The translations under genes and the position numbers were made by a program. 64,000 nt of DNA from Haliclystus octoradiatus (Eukaryota > Cnidaria > Staurozoa > Stauromedusae > Haliclystidae), in assembly GCA_916610825.1 (NCBI GenBank), contig OU744450.1, positions 8,824,261 through 8,888,260 on the forward strand, in the 5' to 3' direction. Under the pieces are notes generated by a model. That model saw only the letters and a list, made by a program, of their open reading frames with translations. It had not been told where the DNA came from and made no database searches. Of this stretch, positions 11,760 through 27,490 are shown piece by piece (the stretch's first letter is position 1; each line of letters starts with the position of its first letter).

Positions 11760-12784
11760 GTGTTTTAAGTATAGCATGTTAACATATCCATAGATGAAAT
11801 GATTAATTATTATGCAAATTAGAATTTAACTATATATTTTAACATCCTCTGTGGCGTTATCTTAAACTTTTAATTATATAAAAGGCCACACCAGCAAAAG
11901 AACCAGCAAACAAAGCAAATCAATACGCAATACGGAAAGTTTTGGAATTGCAGATTAATAAAAGACGTTACCACTCGATAGATAATAACGACGAGCAAAA
12001 TTATATAGGATTAACTGAGCTAAATTTATGCAACTATACACGCACATCCTCTATCTCTCAGAAATGTAAAATCTGTAAACTCTACTGAACTATTTAAACG
12101 TGTCTGGCAACTATCAGACGAAAAGAAGAACTACAAAATAACATGGTCCATCCTCTCAGCCACTAACGCATATAGCAATAAAACAAGAAATGCGATCTCT
12201 GCCTAACAGAGAAGTAATTTTTAAATTGCTCTAACAATAAACTATATGAAACAAAATGTCGGAATTAGTTTCAAAATGCATGTATGATAACAAATTTTAT
12301 TTATCAAACTTCAAAACCAGACGCAACTAACAGGAACAATTAACAATAATTTATATTTACTGACAATTTTAAACAACAGAAATTAGACAATAGCATTTTT
12401 GTTCAATGTAATTCCAAGCGATTTTATATTTCCATTAAAAAATAACTTGTTGATCACTTAGGCGAAAAGTTGGAATGGTAGCGTTTTTATTGCAGCGATA
12501 TTTGCAATAGACCAACTCAGAGCCTTCTATATACATGAGTTGGGACATACTTTGAACACGCCGCTTCGTGTGCTGATTGGTTGAGGGCTTTTCACGTGAC
12601 TACATGATGCCATTTTTGTTCAAACCATTTTGCACGAAACAGCAAAACACGTAGAGGACATTGAGCCAATAACACCATAAACAAAATATAGATATCACAA
12701 TCTCATTCTATACCAGTTAGGTATCAATCAAGCATACGTATACCATCTTGAAATGCAGGCTTTAATAGTTTTCTTCAATTCCAG
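11760..12784. other. Intron before the first TSP1 exon
   Basis: AT-rich, with no coding segment seen. Near 12490-12650 lies a repeat also found at 46479-46620 (see that entry). Confidence 0.5.
12490..12650. repeat. Dispersed repeat, copy 1
   Basis: Segments including tgctgattggttgag, cttttcacgtgactac and a cgaaacag end are shared with 46479-46620. The preceding actcagagccttctat resembles the gagccatctatttac motif that starts the other copies. It is probably a non-autonomous DNA element; its ends are not resolved. Confidence 0.6.
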
Positions 12785-12964
12785 GTAATTACGAAGACTG
12801 TGCTGAATGGGGTGAATGGGCAGGATGGGGTCCATGTCAAGGGGAATGTGATGCACCATAACAAGAGCTAAACAGGCCCTGTCGTATACCACATGCACAT
12901 TTCAAAGGATTTCAAAGTCAATTACCAGTAATGACTGCAGCTCGGTCATGCATTTTCAAAGGAG
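12785..12964 (+). pseudogene. TSP1-repeat exon with an in-frame stop
   Basis: A phase 1-1 exon (acceptor ccag|gt, donor ggag|gtaagc; 180 nt) encodes a TSP1-like start with the WxxWxxW pattern (EWGEWAGWGPC) and later cysteines. At 12859-12861, after CDAP, the frame has TAA, so inclusion would end the protein after one partial module. Because the exon is symmetric, skipping it keeps the frame. It could be a broken module, an error in the assembly, or a truncating alternative exon. Confidence 0.65.
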
Positions 12965-13695
12965 GTAAGCTGATGTACTGGATAACATTTCTAGATGTGA
13001 CTTTTAAAAGTAGCTGATGTTAAATATTCGGACTTCTATTTCTATTTTTATTTGAAGTGTTTTATTATTCTGAAAAAACTTTGTAAAATTACATATGAAA
13101 CAATTAAAACCAATAACTATAAATTAACTATAAAATATGAAAGCTATATCTAATAATGTATCCTATCTATAAATTATAGATTTACAAAAAAATGATCCAT
13201 ATTTTGATTAAAATAAAAAAGTTCATTCGCTGGCTGTCTATTATCTAGTGTTTCCATTATGCTTGTGGAATTTCTCCTCTGCATGACAATGCCTACTCTC
13301 TTACGGAAGAAAATTCAGACATACCTGCAATGTAAGTTGGCTTTGCAGAAGTCAAAATCATACAGCTTCAAGCTGGTTTAAAATAATGTAGTCGGAATTT
13401 ACAAGTCAAACAGCTGCAATAAATTGCTCAAAATAACGATTTTATAGAAAAGTACAACTTTTTATTTTATTTTATTGTTTGTGCACCATTTACACTATCT
13501 TCTCCTCCTACCTAAAAATCATCTTACCAACTTACAAATTTAATTAAACATCTTTCCACTCTACTCCATATATATTGGATAAGAAAAAGTTCTATTTACA
13601 CGTCAGAGGAGAATGGTTGCTATACATTATCTTTCAAAAACGATTGAAAAATCAGAATGTGCAACATTGTGTCTCTATATGTTATTTTGTTCTAG

Positions 13696-13898
13696 AGTGT
13701 TGCAAGAAGTTTGGCGAATGGAGTAAATGCAGTGTTACTTGTGGTATTGGTGTGATGTCCCGAAAAAGAGACCGTAGCGTGCTAAAAGCGCTATTTCAAG
13801 ATGCGCATGTCCAAAGATGTAGGGGAGAAACCCCATCTACTTTGAGAGAAAAGGCGCAATTTGATCATTTTAATGATGGCGGCTCTCTGTTCAGTTAA
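13696..13898 (+). pseudogene. Degenerate TSP1 exon
   Basis: A phase-1 acceptor (tgttctag|ag) is followed by a TSP1 signature, FGEWSKCSVTCGIGV, then RKRDRS. The cysteines expected in the second half are mostly missing and the frame runs to TAA (13896-13898) without a good donor. A weak donor (gat|gtaggg, near 13817) would end the exon in phase 1. It is probably a decayed module, or a truncating terminal exon. Confidence 0.5.
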
Positions 13899-14670
13899 AT
13901 TCAGTATTTTTTGTCGTGTTTCTTTTTAAAGTACGGCACATCATCCAGAATTTTATTATATTATAACCAAATATTAACTTTTATTGTATTTCATTTTTTT
14001 TGGCTTTATGTATCGACTGTAATCGCTTTTATTCAATAGTTCTCGAACATATTGGAAATCATGCTATAGGCCTAGCCTAGCCAACATTTCAAAACAACAG
14101 CGATCATCAGCGTGTCTAGCGGCGCAAAGTAATTATAGCAAGACTTGGCCTAAAAGCTGAAAGTTCAAGATATTATATATTATTTCATAGGGGATTGGAT
14201 TATTTAGTTGTTATTGACGTGCAATATTATCTGATCAGATGCCATAGTTTATGGAAGACTGTCGCCTTGCCTTGCGTTTTTCTGTTCAATATTGGCCTTC
14301 TCATTACATCAACATCAACTAAGCCTGCCAAGCCAACAACGCCGACGAAATTGACTAGTCAACGTTGTTTTTCTGCCAATGTCTAGTCATTTCAAACGAT
14401 AGACATATGTCTGTCTTTGTGTCTAACTATGTCAGGTAACAACAGTACTGAGAAATGATAGACGTATAATGCCTTGTTTAAAACACAGTCAGTTCATAGT
14501 GTTTTGCCCTTTGGTCATTCATTTCATTTCGTCTACTTATTTCTGTTGTATGCTTTGTTCTTGGCCATGCTGGGTGAGGAGACTAATTGATTCTATTTTG
14601 ATGATGCACTGGAGGCAATTTTTACTACGCTGTGCGTGACTCCAGGCACAATATGTTTGCTAAATTTCTC

Positions 14671-14678
14671 TATAAAAG
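14671..14678 (+). promoter_or_regulatory. Possible TATA box for the nested RAG1-like gene
   Basis: TATAAAAG lies about 0.9 kb upstream of the first coding exon. A good splice donor (aag|gtaaga at 14743) follows, compatible with a short 5' leader exon joined to an acceptor near 15239 (tttgtag). Nothing in the sequence proves its use. Confidence 0.3.
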
Positions 14679-15239
14679 GTAAGTACTCAGGGTAAGTTTG
14701 GCAGTCAGAGTCAAGGTGAAAGAGAGGAACAGTAAATGCAAGGTAAGACAACACTATAGTTTTGTTATTGAAGAGATTTTAACTATGTAACCATCTTAAA
14801 AATATGTTAAAACTATGTTAAGCTGTGTAAAAGCTATCTCAGAATTGGGACTGAGACTCACAACTTTTTTGTTACATTATTCTATCATTCATTCATTATC
14901 ATATACATAGACAATGATTATATTTACCTGAATGCAATCTATAAATACATTGGCAATACATTTAATTCAAGAATTTATATTACTGTATTATATAAAACTG
15001 AATATGGTCTCATATCATTCTAAAATCACAATGTAACATCTTCCAGAAAGAATTTCAATGCTATATTATGTAACACTGAATTAAAATTGTGCTTTTTGAA
15101 TGGACTGCCTTCCTAGTTGATTATGAATGTTTAAGTTTATTTTACCATACTTCATATCCACTACATAGAGACATGAGTAGATGGATGATGACTCATATTG
15201 GTATATTTTTAATTTATTTCAATTACTTTTGTTTGTAGT

Positions 15240-15551
15240 TATAACATGCAAAGAGGTTCAAGCTACGAGTGCCGTGGTGCTTGGGAAGTTTTATCTAAAA
15301 AAATTGAGCATCGATTACTTAATTGCAGGCGTAGCTCTTTCAAGATACAGTATACCGTCTCACCAGGCTGTTCTCAAATTTTCAGACGTCTTATTCCTAG
15401 TTTTGAAACAAAAATAAAATTGCTGACTGTTACAAGGCGTGATATCAAGACGTCTGTGACAAATGTGAAATCAACTATACGGAAGGTACCAAAAGTGCAG
15501 CTGTACTCATTATCTGTCAAAGTTACTTTTGAGAGGGTTTTACTGGAATAA
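15240..15551 (+). other. Open stretch just upstream of the RAG1-like gene
   Basis: After an acceptor-like ttgtttgtag (ending 15239) a frame runs from an ATG at 15246 for 101 codons and stops at TAA 15549-15551, which overlaps the ATG of the next frame. It contains Cys and basic residues but no domain I recognise. It may be a 5' coding part separated by a one-base frameshift, an upstream ORF, or untranslated leader. Confidence 0.3.
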
Positions 15552-16130
15552 TGGAAAAATGTAGACAATCTGTGACATATTGGGATGTTATCCAAGACTT
15601 GAAAAAAAAATCTTTATTAAAAAAATATGCTGAACTCAGCCAAATCTCCATCATTGAATCAATAAAAGATGTTTTATCAGCAGAAAGCATTGAGTCATTG
15701 GAGCCAAATGTCCGCACAAAAATATTTCGTCTGAAAGGAAGATATTTAAAATTGCAATCGAATTCATCTAAGTTTGCAGCATTTGAAAAAAAGCTCAGTA
15801 ATGGCCATTTTGGGTCTTTTCCTGTTGTTGCTGTGTACTCAAGATCTGCAATTAATTGCTTGCATGAAAAGATTGCATCTTTACAAAATGAACTTTGCAG
15901 TAAAGACGAAACTGTTGCTGCATTACGAAGATCCCTTGCAAGGAAGTCAACACCTGGAACAAGAGGAAAGTCAAAACGAACAATTCAACGAAAACTTAAA
16001 GTCATCAGAGAAGAAGTTGAGAAACTGACAGGAGAGAAGCATGCCCTAACAAAAGTTGTGTCACCAAGAAAAATGAGTAAACGGCTAGATGACACCAAAA
16101 CTTCACAAAGAGGCTTCTTAGCTATGAAGG
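15551..16130 (+). CDS. RAG1/Transib-like transposase gene, exon 1 (residues 1-193)
   Basis: The first of three exons that join in frame to a 600-residue protein (580+255+968 nt, 601 codons including the stop). This exon starts at ATG 15551 and ends in phase 1 at aagg|gtaagg. Its product is basic and helical: an N-terminal region followed by likely coiled-coil segments (about residues 110-140 and 155-175, with heptad-like Leu/Ile, for example CLHEKIASLQNELC). I see no RING or zinc fingers like those before the RAG1 core, and no catalytic residues here. The true start could lie further upstream. The gene lies in an intron of the TSP1/Ig gene on the same strand. Confidence 0.7.
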
Positions 16131-16528
16131 GTAAGGATTTCAGTTGATGGTAATACCTGTGTAGCCTACAGCCCACAGTTTAAAGATCTAAATAAACATA
16201 CATAATAGCCTTCCATTTTAGTTGTTGAAAATTTAATAGTTGATTTCCTATAAAGCTTAATTGACCATATATACAGTGAAACCTCTATATAACAGCCAGC
16301 TATATGAGGATAGATAAATCTACCATTATAGACAGGTGACCTTAATAAACAGGGTTTGTTTAATAGAATACAATTTTGCCGCTGTATAGAGGTAACCGAT
16401 ATAATATGTTTGACTGTATAGACACGAATCTTGATTCTGGTCAACTGTTTTACATCCATAACTTCAAATGTAGCTTAAAATGTTTCAACTATCATTCCTC
16501 ACATGCTTATATATTCATTCATTTTCAG
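16131..16528 (+). other. Intron 1 of the RAG1-like gene
   Basis: 398 bp, GT-AG, phase 1. No feature seen. Confidence 0.7.
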
Positions 16529-16783
16529 AAAATAATCAACCATCGTTACTCAAAGTCCGCAAGGCACGACAGGACGCTGATAGGAAAGCTTCTAATATCA
16601 TTAGCGTGTTCAGAAAATTCATAGAAACGAGGATGGCATCCTCTTCTGACAAAGTGATAAGACTCAAATACTCTGCTGATGGTCACAACACCACCAAATT
16701 TCGAGCAAATTGTACCTTTTCTGTAACTCATGTAGATGGAAGTCAAAATGCTGATAACATCATACCTCTTCATTCAGTTCCAG
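16529..16783 (+). CDS. RAG1/Transib-like transposase gene, exon 2 (first catalytic Asp)
   Basis: Acceptor ttttcag|aa and donor ccag|gtaaac; both junctions are phase 1, and the split codons restore Glu194 and Gly279. It encodes residues 194-279. The key motif is RLKYSADGHNT with Asp244, which corresponds in position and context (S-x-DG) to the first active-site Asp of RAG1 (Asp600, in SCDG). The downstream FRANCTFSVTHV would be the following strand of an RNase H-like fold. Motif assignment is by eye against recalled RAG1 landmarks. Confidence 0.7.
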
Positions 16784-17391
16784 GTAAACCATCTATTAAT
16801 TATGTTATTAGTGTAAGCTTACCTTCAAATAGTTCTATCAAGTTACAATAATTACATATGCTGTATTGAAAACAAAGTCCTTAGATTTCTACCACCTCAT
16901 CTGTTGATACTGCCAGACCTGTTTTAACAGTCACTCTATACATTGACCACTATTTATGATGGTCACACTTGAAATAATATTTATATCGAATCAACCCTGT
17001 ATAAAAAGGCCACCTGCTCATAGCAGCAGTTGCCATAATTTCATAGCTGTCTGTCATATACACATTAAATTAGTTGCAATGTAGACGATATACTATGGCG
17101 TTCAAAATCCTGCTAGCAGAATCACCCTATGTATCATATATTGAAAAAAACGTTTCAGGTGCTTGACTTCAATACAAATTTACTCCTTACTTCTATTTGT
17201 CGTATATTTGTGATATAAATTTAGGGTTTTGGATTGAGATTTAACTTTTTATTTGAGACCAATAGATTTCAACAACAAAATCAATCTTGTTAGTCTGATA
17301 ATTTATATCCTACTGACCTACATGAAAACATGTAAAGATGGAGCTTATTTTTCATAATTATCTAACACATTCTGTGTCGATTCTCTTCCAG
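16784..17391 (+). other. Intron 2 of the RAG1-like gene
   Basis: 608 bp, GT-AG, phase 1. No repeat or gene seen. Confidence 0.7.
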
Positions 17392-18359
17392 GTGCAGAGA
17401 CTTATGATCTTCATAAAGCTAGTGGCTTCTGGCAGAAGTTACCATCATTCATGTCTCAAGAATTTGATTCTGATGTGCAGTTGGAGCACAACTTGTGCGT
17501 TGATTACAAAACAATGCTGACAATACTGGGGTATAAAGCTGCTACTGGCCATAACACATGTATTTATTGTAAGTGCAGTAAAGTGGATTGGGACTATTGT
17601 TGCATTCCTAACAACAAATTCAATCATATTTGCGTACCCCGCTATCAGCTGATCGAGGAAAAGTTTGTCCTTCCCACGCTGCTTGATACTGACCCTGGGT
17701 ATAACAATGACGGCAACAAACCTCTTGTAGATTCAAGCAAATTCAACTTTGTGTTCATTGATACTATGCATTGTTATCTTAGAGTCAGTGATCAGCTCTT
17801 TCAACGCTGCCTTGATCTTATCAGTGACAGGGGAAGGGAAAAGTTCAATGCATTATGTCAATCAGAAGGCATCACAGGCTTTTCTATGAAAGGTAATGAC
17901 AGCGAAGGAACTAAATTTTCAAAATTGACCATGTCTATGAGAAAAAAAATGTTTTCTAATGTTTTCTGTGGAGAAAAATTACCTTCATTCTGTTTTGAGC
18001 TGTCATTACAAAAAATAGAAGAGATTGAAAAAGCCTTTTCTGCTTGGCATAGTGTATGGGAATCTATCAGAACTGCAAATGACAATGAAACATATGCTGC
18101 TCTTAAAAATAATATAGTTGACTTTCTGGCAAACTTTAGAAGAGCATTCTGTCCTTCTAGCTTCTCAACATATATCCACTTATTACTACATATACCGTGG
18201 CTATATGAAAATTTTGGTAATATCCATTGCTTCCAACAGCAGTCGGTGGAATATTTAAATCACAGAATGAATCGTGCCATAAATAGAGTGACTACTCCAA
18301 GGAATGCTGCTGCTCAAGCAGTTAATTGCCACACTCGAGGTTTTTTTTATGATGCCTGA
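17392..18359 (+). CDS. RAG1/Transib-like transposase gene, exon 3 (residues 280-600)
   Basis: Acceptor ctcttccag|gt; stop TGA at 18357-18359. Motifs in order: Asp316 (CVDYK), 19 residues before Cys335 of a CxxC zinc pair (CIYC, 335-338), the same Asp-to-Cys spacing as RAG1 Asp708/Cys727; IDTMHC at 401-406, matching RAG1 IDALHC; HxxxH at 541-545 (RAG1 has HxxxxH); then Glu565, 20 residues after the second His, as in RAG1 His942/Glu962, within IP...E..G.I and ending VE..N. This order of DDE plus zinc ligands indicates a Transib/RAG1-type transposase core. The frame is intact, so it may be an active element or a domesticated gene. No RAG2-like partner is seen. Confidence 0.72.
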
Positions 18360-18548
18360 CCAACCTTAGTCATTTGCATGTCTGATAATTCCCTTCCCTT
18401 GGAACTGATGAATTTCATTGCAAAAAATTTTCTTCTTCAAATCATGTGTTATGGTAGGTTGCAGTTTTATACCCACGCAAATTTATAATGTACTTCAATA
18501 TACTCAATTATATATCCAATTATATTATAATTTAATATACTCAAAATC

Positions 18549-18677
18549 AATGCTTAATAATAATAATAATAATAGTAATAATAATAGTTATAATAATAAT
18601 AGCAATAGTAATGGTTATGGTAATAGTAATAGTAATAATATAGCAATAATAATAATAATAATGATAATGATAATAAT

Positions 18678-18709
<32 letters not shown>

Positions 18710-18712
18710 GAA
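18549..18712. repeat. Imperfect TAA/ATA microsatellite
   Basis: About 160 bp of interrupted aat/ata/tag triplets just downstream of the RAG1-like gene. The reading frame over it (poly-Asn/Ile) is not a gene. Confidence 0.9.
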
Positions 18713-18764
18713 AACTATATTTGTATAGCGTCACTTCTAAGCACTGTATAATGTTATTATAATC

Positions 18765-18993
18765 TATAATTCCTGAAATATGGAAAAATTATTGCTTCAT
18801 TGTTTTTGATTTTACTGTAAAAATATGTTCCTGCCTTCTGATATTACTATTTCTGCATTATATTGCTTCTGTTCTTTTGATAATTCCTGAAATATGGAAA
18901 AATGATTGCTTCATTGTTTTCGATTTTACTGTAAAAATATGTTCCTGCCTTCTGATATTATTATTTCTGCATGATATTGCTTCTGTTCTTTTG
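18765..18993. repeat. Two tandem copies of a 114-bp unit
   Basis: Two adjacent copies contain tcctgaaatatggaaaaat (18771 and 18885), ttcctgccttctgatatta and gcttctgttcttttg, differing at a few bases, so this is a recent direct duplication. Confidence 0.85.
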
Positions 18994-18999
18994 GAGGAG

Positions 19000-21900
19000 A
19001 TATAACCATTTATAGGCAATTGCAAATAACATATTAACCGACAAAGAATCGCATGAAGGTCTCTCCGGGCACTTAGCCGCTGTGCTACTTGTGCACTTAT
19101 AATAAACACTAGATATAATTATCTAATAGCAGTAAAACAGCGCTTGATGTCAGCTGACATAGCTGTAAATATAAATAAAATAAATCAAATACTACACATT
19201 TTGGTAATGTTTCTTAGACATTCAAAAACAGTGTAATGTGTATCCCCCTAGGCTTGCTGTACCTCATAAAATACTATAAACCTTTTGAATTCGATTTGCG
19301 ATTTTAAGGAGGTGGATTTAAAATTATTTCCTTGGTAAGGTATCACTTTAGTTATAATCACACAGTTAATGTAGCTGTAGACCTATCATTTCATTCTACG
19401 CAAAAACTTATTCCTGTAGCGGCGCTATCTGCATTGTACAGAAGATCATCGGTAAAACGGGGAGTGTTGCCCCCAATAAAGGGGCGGAAACTAAACATAA
19501 AATCGCTTCACTTTCATGACAGAAATACTTATAGATGGAGGCTAGATAAAAAGGCCAGTCATTGCCAAAGCACATGAACGTCTTTCTCGAAGGACCTATA
19601 CACGTTTTGGGTGAAGTTTGAGATCATAGATTGCTTAGGATGCCGTTATTTACAAGCTCCATTTCATGTTTGAAACATGAATAATGCTATGTTTTCCATT
19701 GGCAACGATATATGATTTACAACGATTTGGAAACTTATTTTAACAGCTTAATTTAGATCAGAACATGTTCTGTAATATTCCAACCGTACTGTGTTTATAG
19801 CCCTCGTCGCTTATCAGATATCGATAATTTTGCTGCCACTAACTTCTGCTGTATTAAATCGCCATTAACAATGTAAGAAATTCAAAAGTTATGAACATAA
19901 TATAGTAAATAATATATTCGCCGTAATGAATTGAAAGGTATGACTTGTTTTCAATGTTATATTTTCATTCTCTGATATGATTTCCAACCGTATTGATTGT
20001 TTTCGCTATAAATATTTTTAATAAATGGACAATTTATGCCAAAATGTGCGTGTTTTTTGCCCAAATTTGCTCTTCACGCAACCGTGAATAAGGCCTTTGT
20101 CGCAATCATCGCGCTACGCTGTTTTTATACAGTATCAGAGCCGTCACACAGTTTGGTCATTAAGCCAGAAATAGACACTGCAGTTTGTACGATGAGAGAC
20201 TGCATTCGTGAGTAAGCTTTCACAAAGTATATATAGATATTAAGGCATAGGTGTTGGGTCCGAAATAAAATGTGTACGTATAGACATAAACTTTCTTTTC
20301 AGAGGATATAATAAAAAGTCATTTATTTCCATTTTTGTTTTATTTTTCAACAAAACAGTTAATGTTTGTATCAACAGAGGCGTCGAAACATGTCCTCCTA
20401 ATCGCCATGAAGCTTGTGAATAACTCTGTTCTTGGTAACTGTCAACGTAATAACAAATAATGGCAAAATGAGAACATAAGTTACGCACTTTTAATTTGCG
20501 AATTGTCTATAATCATGAAAGAAGTAAAGAACAACACCACTAAAGCAGTTTATCAATAATATTGATATCCAACAGGATTTTTACTTCAACAAACATTGTA
20601 CTGTTGTCCGAACTTGATTGCCTTGATGACCTTTATTTTGTTTGGATTTGGGTGGATTCATCTGAAGTCGCAGTGTCATTGCACAGAAGAACACACATGA
20701 GAAAAATATGTCTGCATGCAGGCTTGGAATGCCCTTGTGTGTTTGCTGTGCACGCGTCACAGCCAAAGGAGGATTAGCTCGTGTGGTAGAGTTTAGTGCG
20801 TCTAGATCTTTACGTCCAACTCAAGTTTGGTCCGTCCGATCTCTTATTCATATAGTTGCCCGACGTTCTGAAACACCGACTAATTGAGATGGACCAAACT
20901 TTTGAGACGGACCCAATTGCCTAGCAACAGCAGTTAGAAACCAGTCTCTGATTGAATGTTGAACAATTTCAACATGGCGAATTTTAAGGAAGTTTATATC
21001 TATTTCCTTAGTGAAAACATAGTGGAATATTTCAAATTTGGAGTTAGTAAATAACAAATGAAATACCATATGCAATGCAATGAAATACAATGAGCTGCTT
21101 CTGCTATATTTTTTTTCATTTATTCGGATGAAGAAGTCTACAAGTGAGTTGCTTTTCAAGTTGCTGAGCTGAGCTCAATTTTCTGAACAGTGAAGTGAAG
21201 CAAGCGAAATTGTTTAATACACTTTCCTTTCACAATTTTATTGATGCTGAAGCAACGCTTCCGAGAAAAAATGTTTCACTGGACGTGGTCCCGAGGTAAA
21301 TATTATATATTACATGCTTATGAATAAGATATGATAAAATGCCACTCAATTTATTGGCAATTACCATTTACTGCATTTAGCTTAGCACTTGACAAAGTTG
21401 ACAGTTAGTCTTGTTTATAAATAAAATGATAGACTACGAATGAATACAGTTCTCATCATTAATTGTAGACTAAACAGGAATCATGTAAGCTTGTGACTGT
21501 GTTTTGAATGTCATCAATCATTGAAATCTAATTGTGATTTATAATGCTTACATTCCATTTAATGATTAGGCTACATACATGTGTTTTTAGACCTGCTTAT
21601 ACAAAATAATTCATCTTTAAACATGCACAATCACATGGTATAGGCTACATATATGTCAATGATGCAAATGTCATGATATAAGCTTCAGCAGTTATAGAAC
21701 TTTAACAGGGATTGTGATTCATGATTTATCTAAATGCTGCATACATTTTAAATCTGTTGTCAATTATGCCCTTCAAATTCATACTGTAGGCCTCTGCAAG
21801 CTCATCTAATATTGCAAAAATACCCCTTAGTAGTAATACATTAATATACTGTAAAAATTCTGGTTCAATTGTAGCCTATAATACAGACTTCTAAAGAGTA

Positions 21901-22420
21901 TATTTGCAGTATTATTTTATTGGTCCATTTATAAGATACTTTTTTTGGCTACTACTTTAGATATTGAATAAATATTCTAGACCCATAGTGATTATAAACG
22001 AATTTGAACAATTAGGTTACCTAAATTATTTTAATACTATAATTTAATATACGATGCTAGCAAATGGTAATGAAATATATCTCTTCATTCATAGGGAAGG
22101 GTATCAAGGCCACATGATCAAATGGACTCATGGACAATTAGTGGACAAATAATTTCTTTTCTGAATTTGGCATTCGATCGAACACCTGCTATGTACCATA
22201 TGCTTATACATGTTATAGACGCATAATTCAATATGGTCAACATCAACATGCTGTGTACCAACTTAGAACACAAGAGTGTGTTTTGGTTTGTTGCTAATAG
22301 CCTGACTGAATTTACCAATTTACCAGAAAAGGCCTTCAGTTTACTCTCACAAATCTAATACAGTATGTTATTTTAGTAAACAATTTTCACTTCCTTGGAA
22401 GTAGTTCCAACAGACGACAA
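19000..22420. other. Intronic or intergenic sequence with no gene seen
   Basis: No coding segment supported. The only structure noted is a short imperfect inverted repeat at about 20818-20840 and 20888-20911 (aagtttggtcc / ggaccaaactt). Confidence 0.4.
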
Positions 22421-22426
22421 CGATAT

Positions 22427-22910
22427 GTAATGTATCTCCCCTTTGGGAAATCAAACTTTCACCAAAAACTTCCTAATTACCATTACCCCACAATGTGGAA
22501 TCACTCATTAAATATTATAAGTAAACTATGTAACCAAAAAAAGTTCAAGATACAGCTCAAGCTCACTCTACTGAACATGTATTCTGATATCTGCTCCATT
22601 GGCTTACCAGATTGCTATGTTTGTTCACAATCAGACTAATAACCTGCCTATTAACACCACTCAAACTCCTTATGAATTTTCTTCTTTCTTTGCAATCAAC
22701 TAATTATTAACATTATCTCACTCAATCTCTGCAATCTGAAAATAAATTTTGTTATCTTATTCAATCTTTGCATTCTGCAATTTTATTTAATGGACTTATC
22801 CTGGCATTATAATATGCTAATTGTAAATCATACAGTGTCCCCCGATAAACAAGCATTGCTTAAGGGGTGACCCCAATCATTTTATAAATGTGAATCAATA
22901 TAATTGTAAT
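22427..22910 (+). mobile_element. LINE 3' end (ORF2 C-terminus and 3' UTR)
   Basis: The frame at 22430-22639 reads YLPFGKSNFHQKLPNYHYP then MWNHSLNIISK, the pattern of the C-terminal region of a CR1/L2/Jockey-like LINE ORF2. The related frame at 37330-37540 has FAKAHFLQALPNYCFP at the same place. About 200 bp downstream, acaagcattgcttaaggggt resembles a conserved LINE 3' UTR segment, also present in diverged form near 37825-37860. The element runs directly into the (TATC)n array. It is 5'-truncated. Confidence 0.65.
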
Positions 22911-22942
22911 TAAGTAACTTTTATTAACAGAAGTGATTGAAA

Positions 22943-26720
<3,778 letters not shown>

Positions 26721-27015
26721 TTAAATTGTCAGCGTAGCTGTATTTTGTATATGTATCAAATAGATTACTATGATTATTAATGGTACCAGTATAATTTGTA
26801 GGTCTACTATATTTATTACTCCTGTATGATAATTGTAATGTTCTACAGATCCCAAAATATTTTGTTTGGTTATGAATTACTATAGTGATGCATCAAAATA
26901 CTAACAAAATGTTAAAAATTTTCTGATCAATATCCTATAATTTCATACAAAAATAGCTTATTATTAGGATTGTTCTCCAAATTGCTGGATAACAAAGTTG
27001 TAGGACTACAACAGA

Positions 27016-27110
27016 TCCTTCTTTCTCTTCCTCTCCTCCCTTTCTTTATCCTTGTGCCCTCCCATTTTCTTCTCCCTACCTCTTTTTTCTCTTCCCCTAT
27101 TCCCCCTATC
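27016..27110. repeat. Polypyrimidine tract
   Basis: About 95 bp almost entirely C and T on the + strand, ending shortly before a SINE copy. It could adopt unusual structure (H-DNA-like), which is an inference. Confidence 0.7.
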
Positions 27111-27122
27111 GGATTTTAATTT

Positions 27123-27490
27123 CCCCCTAGCCTAGCTCAGATGGCAAAGCAACCGAACTTCAGATCGGATCATGTCTGATCGACTGCGGTTCTAATCCCC
27201 CGAAGGTCAACTCAGCCTAGACTTTATCCGAAACATCAAATGAGTACCATATAAGGATGGCGGATGGAATAGTCAAGACAGAGTTGCATTGTGAGTAGCT
27301 GCGGCGCATCATTGTGCATTGACAATCTAGACCTATCTTTTATGAAATCTGTTGAAATTGATCTGCAGTGTTGCGGTTGAGATCAACAAAGAGCGTTCAA
27401 AATCATTGTTCTCTGCGAAAAAAGCCACTAAACTAGAAATAGAGGAGTCGTACGGGTGCCTTCGTTAGGGCGACACCGTCTACATTACTT
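27123..27490 (+). mobile_element. tRNA-derived SINE, second copy
   Basis: Same family as 10874-11294, with tRNA-like head (A box TAGCTCAGATGG, B box GGTTCTAATCC), body segments tttatccgaaacatcaaatg and gaaaaaagccact, and end gacaccgtctacattact. It lacks the AC-rich leader seen before the head in the first copy. No clear target-site duplication was found. Confidence 0.85.

Noticed and set aside
15027-15033. CACAATG heptamer as a possible RSS-like transposon end
   Set aside because: No matching inverted heptamer with a 5-bp duplication was found downstream of the RAG1-like gene, and a 7-mer occurs by chance.
18418-18762. 114-codon frame rich in Asn and Ile
   Set aside because: Translation of the TAA/ATA microsatellite.
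20765-20835. tRNA-like segment (ggattagctcgtgtggtag)
   Set aside because: It has an A-box-like word but no B box or cloverleaf pairing.
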